Assembly: GCA_049323615.1 (NCBI GenBank)
Contig: JBMOPD010000106.1
Coordinates: 1 to 64,000 of the forward strand
Direction: 5' to 3'
Source of the DNA: JBMOPD01 sp049323615
GTDB lineage: Bacteria; Bacillota; Desulfotomaculia; Desulfotomaculales; Desulfocucumaceae
DNA length: 64,000 nt
Shown: piece by piece, positions 60,550-64,000 of the stretch
Layout: each line of letters begins with the position of its first letter
Position numbering within the stretch: position 1 is the first letter of the stretch
Notes under the pieces: generated by a model
The model's database searches: none
What the model was told of the DNA's origin: nothing
What the model saw: the letters and a program-made list of their open reading frames with translations, nothing else
Made by a program: the position numbers and the translations under genes

Positions 60550-61005
60550 TTAAAGAAGGTTATATATTTCGAGCAATATCGCCGTAACTGCCGCCGCCAT
60601 CACCGGCCCGCAGGGGATGCCCTTGAAAAACACAGTTCCCAGTATAGTGCCTATGGTCATGCCGAATATAATTTCGGGCATGGCCTTCATCAGCTTAAGT
60701 CCCTGGTTGTTCAGGTGGGTGGCCAGCGCGCCCCCCAAAAGGGCAAATATACCCGGAACGGTGGAAAAACTGTATTTTACTTCCCTTAGATTTACCTGTC
60801 CCTTGGCCAGGGGCAGCAAAATATATACCATCAAAACCAGCAGGCCGAACTTGAGGCCCCTTTTTTCCAAAAGGGGGAGCACATACTGTTCAATACCGGA
60901 AAATTTTATGGCCATCAGTATGCAGCTGGCCATGGCCACCAGGTTGGACCGCCCGATGATGGCAATGATCAGCAGCATCAGCAGAGCCATGAGCGATGTA
61001 TCCAT
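60550..61005 (-). CDS. UPF0756 (DUF441) membrane protein
   Basis: 151 residues, four membrane helices. MALLMLLIIAIIGRSNLVAMAS, LPLLEKRGLKFGLLVLMVYILLPLAKG, GIFALLGGALATHLNNQGL and IIFGMTIGTILGTVFFKGIPCGPVMAAAVTAIL follow the family pattern exactly. Function unknown in all members. Sits on the opposite strand between ku and ligD-type ligase. Confidence 0.9.
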   Translation of the reverse strand: MDTSLMALLMLLIIAIIGRSNLVAMASCILMAIKFSGIEQYVLPLLEKRGLKFGLLVLMVYILLPLAKGQVNLREVKYSFSTVPGIFALLGGALATHLNNQGLKLMKAMPEIIFGMTIGTILGTVFFKGIPCGPVMAAAVTAILLEIYNLL

Positions 61006-61063
61006 CTTCTATCCACCCAATTTCGAGGTTTATAATTTAATTTATTGGACGGGTATCCATAAT

Positions 61064-62053
61064 ATGCCAGAACAGATGCCAAAGGGTGGTGAGGCAGGCT
61101 TGGACCGCAAAAACCCCATCCCGTTGCTTAAACCCATGCTGGCGGTGAAATCGGCGCCCTTTGACAGCGAGAAATATCTTTTCGAGGTCAAGTGGGACGG
61201 CTACCGGGCCATGGCTTACCTCGACAGCGGCGCAACCGAACTGCGGTCGCGGAACCGGCTGGATATCACCGGCAGCTTCCCGGAACTGGGTAAAATACAC
61301 CTTTCCGTAAAGCAACTGCCGGCCCTGCTGGATGGCGAGGTGGTGGTGTTTGCGGACGGGCAGCCTTCCTTCGGATTCCTCCAGGCCAGGGGCAGGCTGA
61401 CCGACCCGCTGAAAATAAGGCGGGCTTCAGTTAATACACCGGCTTTGTACCTGGCCTTCGACATCCTCTATGTATCCGGCAGGCCGGTAATTGAGGAGCC
61501 CCTTGCCCGCCGGAAGGAAATTCTGGCCGGCACGGTGGCAGGGGGTTCCCCGCTGGTGGTGACCGATTTCGTAACCGGCAGCGGTATTTTATTTGCCGGG
61601 GCCGCCCGGGAACAGGGGCTGGAGGGGGTTATGGCCAAAGCCCTGAACAGTCCTTACCTGCCCGGGAAAAGGTCTCCTTACTGGAAAAAAATCAGGTATA
61701 CCGAGGAGGCCGACCTGGCCATCTGCGGCTACAGGGCGGGAAAGGGCGGCCGCAGGCTGGGGGCTTTGCTGCTGTGCGGGTACAAAAACGGGAAACTGGT
61801 TTTTACGGGCAAGGTCGGCACCGGTTTCAACCGGGAAACCGAGGATGACCTGATCGGGAGATTGCAGACCCTCCACACCGAAAGGCCCGCGGTGGCCGTT
61901 CCCCGGGAAGAGTCCCGGCAGGTGACCTGGGTAAGGCCGGAGCTTGTCTGTACAGTGGAGTATTTTGAAAAAACCGCCGCAGGACACCTCCGCCACTCCA
62001 GTTTTAAAGGGTTGAGGTTTGACAAGGAATTGGCGGAATGTAAGGCACCCTAA
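61064..62053 (+). CDS. ATP-dependent DNA ligase (LigD ligase domain)
   Basis: About 329 residues from ATG 61064; TTG 61100, with a better ribosome site, is an alternative. Ligase motifs: FEVKWDGYRAM (KxDG, with the AMP-accepting Lys), GEVVVF, LAFDILY, EGVMAKALNSPYLPG, YWKKIRY, then an OB-fold domain ending SSFKGLRFDKE. This is the ligase part of LigD alone; the polymerase and phosphoesterase domains are absent, so in this organism they must be separate proteins or missing. Works with Ku. Confidence 0.92.
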   Translation: MPEQMPKGGEAGLDRKNPIPLLKPMLAVKSAPFDSEKYLFEVKWDGYRAMAYLDSGATELRSRNRLDITGSFPELGKIHLSVKQLPALLDGEVVVFADGQPSFGFLQARGRLTDPLKIRRASVNTPALYLAFDILYVSGRPVIEEPLARRKEILAGTVAGGSPLVVTDFVTGSGILFAGAAREQGLEGVMAKALNSPYLPGKRSPYWKKIRYTEEADLAICGYRAGKGGRRLGALLLCGYKNGKLVFTGKVGTGFNRETEDDLIGRLQTLHTERPAVAVPREESRQVTWVRPELVCTVEYFEKTAAGHLRHSSFKGLRFDKELAECKAP

Positions 62054-62112
62054 ATCTTAACTCATTTTATTGATACTGGGGATTTGATTCGGAATCCGGA
62101 AAGAAAGTGGAA

Positions 62113-62250
62113 ATGGTTAAAAATGTTATGGTCAGGATGACGGCAGCCATGAATAACTTCTTTTCAGGCATCACCTCTGCGGCTAATGACATTGGTGAAA
62201 TACACACCATGCTGATGGATTTGCACAGGCCGGGCGGAATGCCTTATTAA
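62113..62250 (+). CDS. Possible small protein
   Basis: A 45-codon frame (MVKNVMVRMTAAMNNFFSGI ... MLMDLHRPGGMPY) with GGAAAGAAAGTGG ahead. Helical, Met-rich, no family. Real coding is uncertain; it occupies a 294-bp gap after the ligase that otherwise holds only a hairpin. Confidence 0.35.
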   Translation: MVKNVMVRMTAAMNNFFSGITSAANDIGEIHTMLMDLHRPGGMPY

Positions 62251-62283
62251 TTGACATCGACCGCTGACAGCTGCCGGCTGATA

Positions 62284-62311
62284 ATATAAAAGGCCTCCGC
62301 GAGGAGGCCTT
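62284..62311 (-). terminator. Terminator after the TauE gene
   Basis: On the minus strand AAGGCCTCC and GGAGGCCTT (62311-62290) form a 9-bp stem with a 4-base loop, followed by TTATATTAT. On the plus strand a T run (62318-62323) follows six bases later, so it may work both ways. Confidence 0.75.
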
Positions 62312-62346
62312 GGGGCGTTTTTTGCAGCCCCGGATTAAGGGATTTG

Positions 62347-63567
62347 TTAAATTTTGGCCTGGGTGGCCTGGGCCTGGGTATCCCGAAGTTCCCGCCTTTC
62401 CTTGGCGATACCCTTGACCAGCAGGTACAGGATGAAGGCGGTGATGCCGCAGGCCGCCGTAAGCACCACCACCCCGGCGATGTTGGTGTACAGTATGTTC
62501 ATCTGGTAATCCGCCCACCACTCGGGCTTCTTGGAAACCTCCACCAGGTAATGGTACATGGTGGCCTTGGTCTGCGGGGTAATGGACCCGGTGATGATGC
62601 TGGCCTTGTCGCCGGTGATGCCGTCGGCCTTGAGCAGGGCCTTGACGGCCTTGTCGTAGGACTGGGTGTAGAACCAGGCCACCTGCTTGAGCACCACCGA
62701 CGCGAAGGCGAAGAAGCAGGCCAGTGAGTACACCAGGCGGATGGTGATGCCGTACACGTACTTGGTGCAGACGGTGCCGAACTGGGCGCCCACCGCCGCG
62801 CCGCAGAGCATGATGCAGGCGGCGATCAGCTCAACCTTGCCCTTGACGCCCCAGGTGAAGCCCCCGTATGCCCCGGAGAACATGACCTCGAACAGGTCGG
62901 TGCCCACGGCCACCTTGGTGGGCACACCCAGGATGTAAATCAGTGACGGCACCCGCAGGAGGCCGCCGCCGATGCCCAGGATGCCGGCCACCCACCCGCA
63001 GACTACACCCACGAAGATGCAGCTCCAGAGGGACATTCTCATCCGGGTGACCTTGTCGTAAAATACGGGAGGGATGTCTTTCAGCAGGTCATTGAGCCAG
63101 CGGGAGAACCTGTTGCCGACGATGTCCTTGACCTCTTTGCCGGTCTCCTTCTCTATCTTCCTGGCGCCCAGGTACTCTTTAAGCATGAAGAAGAACATGC
63201 AGAACAGCAGGACCATGTAGATGTAGCGCACCACCGGCCCCGCCAGCCCCCGCTTGTTCAGCCACATCAGGCACTGGGCGCCCACCTCCACGCCCGAGAA
63301 GGTCCCTACCAGCATGAATATGGCGATGGCCGCGCTGACGTGCCCGAACCTCCAGTGCCTGAAGCTGGACACGATGGACTTGCCGGCCACGTGGGCCATG
63401 TCCGTGGCCACCGCGTAGACCATGGGAAAGCCGAATATGTTCAGGGCCGGGGTAACCAGCCAGGCCCCGCCGAGGCCGAAGTAGCCGCCCACCACGCCGA
63501 CCGTGAAGCCGATCAGCAGTAGCGGCCACCACGCCATGTCAACGCCGCTTAATGGCATATGAAGCAT
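62347..63567 (-). CDS. TauE/SafE-family sulfite/sulfonate exporter
   Basis: 406 residues, GGAGGTGA ahead of ATG 63567. Eight or nine membrane helices in two repeats: LLLIGFTVGVVGGYFGLGGAWLVTPAL and CIFVGVVCGWVAGILGIGGGLLRVPSLIYILGVP, the repeated GxGGG motifs of the family. A ~60-residue cytoplasmic loop near 130-190 and a water-soluble segment near 300-350 make it longer than ordinary TauE (about 260). Similar long forms occur in sulfate reducers near sulfur genes. Substrate unknown (sulfite, sulfoacetate or similar). In an operon with a small membrane protein. Confidence 0.88.
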   Translation of the reverse strand: MLHMPLSGVDMAWWPLLLIGFTVGVVGGYFGLGGAWLVTPALNIFGFPMVYAVATDMAHVAGKSIVSSFRHWRFGHVSAAIAIFMLVGTFSGVEVGAQCLMWLNKRGLAGPVVRYIYMVLLFCMFFFMLKEYLGARKIEKETGKEVKDIVGNRFSRWLNDLLKDIPPVFYDKVTRMRMSLWSCIFVGVVCGWVAGILGIGGGLLRVPSLIYILGVPTKVAVGTDLFEVMFSGAYGGFTWGVKGKVELIAACIMLCGAAVGAQFGTVCTKYVYGITIRLVYSLACFFAFASVVLKQVAWFYTQSYDKAVKALLKADGITGDKASIITGSITPQTKATMYHYLVEVSKKPEWWADYQMNILYTNIAGVVVLTAACGITAFILYLLVKGIAKERRELRDTQAQATQAKI

Positions 63568-63654
63568 AAAATCTCACCTCCGAAAAATATAAGAACGCCG
63601 ATTATTAATACATTCTTTCAAGTGGTATAAGAAAGATTTCACAATATATGCCAC

Positions 63655-63678
63655 AAAAAATCCGTCATTAATGACCGG
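63655..63678 (-). terminator. Weak terminator or attenuator between the small protein and TauE
   Basis: On the minus strand CCGGTCA-TTAA-TGACGG (63678-63662, one bulged G) is followed by ATTTTTT. The stop of the small protein lies in its loop. It may lower expression of the exporter. Confidence 0.5.
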
Positions 63679-63859
63679 GCAGTTGGTCTTCGTATTCTTT
63701 TTTGTAGCTGCCCACGTTGATTCCGGTAAGCTTTACCACCAGGTCAGCGATCAGAGCCAGCACGGTGCCCAGCCCGGCCATGGTAATCAGCACCATTAGT
63801 CCGCTCATAATTTTGGATGTTTTGGCCAATCCGGCCACCCATACAAAGTACTCGTACAT
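63668..63859 (-). CDS. Small membrane protein upstream of TauE
   Basis: 63 residues from ATG 63859 (AAAGGGGGG ahead on the minus strand; an in-frame ATG at 63877 is upstream of that site). One long hydrophobic stretch, IMSGLMVLITMAGLGTVLALIADLVVKLTG, then a charged tail (KKEYEDQ). No known family. Presumably a small partner of the exporter, or of the truncated membrane gene upstream. Confidence 0.7.
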   Translation of the reverse strand: MYEYFVWVAGLAKTSKIMSGLMVLITMAGLGTVLALIADLVVKLTGINVGSYKKEYEDQLPGH

Positions 63860-63908
63860 GCATAACCCCCCTTTCATTTAAGTTGCGGCTGTCAAATTAA
63901 CGTTGGGT

Positions 63909-64000
63909 TTAGCCCTGGAGAAACTTCAAGGTAAAGATCAGGTACAGCCAGTAACCGACGCTTACCGTACAGAAAGAAACGATAAAAGCGCGCAGCAAGA
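63909..64000 (-). CDS. C-terminal end of a membrane protein (cut by window edge)
   Basis: The frame enters from the right edge and ends at TAA 63911-63909; 29 residues are visible (LLRAFIVSFCTVSVGYWLYL ...), a single hydrophobic segment ending in KFLQG. Same strand and likely same operon as the small membrane protein and TauE, 50 bp upstream. Too short to assign. Confidence 0.6.
   Translation of the reverse strand, partial: LLRAFIVSFCTVSVGYWLYLIFTLKFLQG

Overview
The window is about 55% GC and reads like the genome of an anaerobic, spore-forming Firmicute of the Peptococcaceae / Desulfotomaculum-Pelotomaculum type. The supporting signs are TTG/GTG starts with strong purine-rich ribosome sites, sporulation proteins (YhbH, SpoVR), SLH-domain envelope proteins, a lactate-oxidation operon, Ku plus ATP-dependent ligase, B12 and molybdopterin enzymes, and a selenocysteine gene. 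The taxon is an inference from gene content; no rRNA or tRNA gene was seen.

Layout. 1-6600: end of an unknown gene, a SEC-C protein, then bioD-bioA-bioB-bioF behind a promoter that overlaps a BirA operator. 6.8-12 kb: chemoreceptor, YhbH, an acetyltransferase and a diguanylate cyclase. 12.1-14.6 kb: CadC-type repressor and CadA-type heavy-metal ATPase. 14.7-24.4 kb: an FCD-type regulator; a decayed locus that still holds a small thioredoxin-like selenoprotein gene (in-frame UGA followed by a SECIS-like hairpin, minus strand); then a cluster with a RidA fusion protein, a PLP enzyme, an FAD oxidoreductase, a Cys-rich protein, a small coupled protein, a B12-dependent mutase and a P-loop ATPase. 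24.6-34.1 kb: a complete Dpp/Opp-type ABC transporter, an EamA exporter and a molybdenum hydroxylase. 34.2-37.8 kb: a hypothetical protein, HMG-CoA lyase, SpoVR and a cyclase-family hydrolase.

38.2-47.3 kb: two tandem FadR-family regulators followed by lactate permease, GlcD/GlcF-type dehydrogenase, LutC and a LutB-LutA fusion, making a full lactate uptake and oxidation unit with dyad operators ahead of it. 47.6-53.8 kb: two paralogous SLH proteins, each with eight tandem ~73-residue repeats. 53.9-55.9 kb: an FtsA-like ATPase with a long C-terminal extension. 56.0-59.4 kb (minus): a glycine-betaine/choline-type ABC transporter. 59.6-62.1 kb: Ku and LigD-type ligase (end joining) with a UPF0756 gene between them on the other strand. 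62.3-64.0 kb (minus): a TauE/SafE anion exporter, a small membrane protein and a truncated membrane gene.

Best candidates for something undescribed: the selenoprotein locus at 15.5-16.2 kb, whose neighbours have decayed into fragments, and the 16.3-24.4 kb B12/PLP/FAD/RidA cluster. The latter looks like a catabolic route for an amino compound whose substrate cannot be read from the sequence; the adjoining peptide-type transporter and molybdenum hydroxylase may belong to it. Short dispersed intergenic repeats recur through the window and in places supply a ribosome site or extend a coding region.
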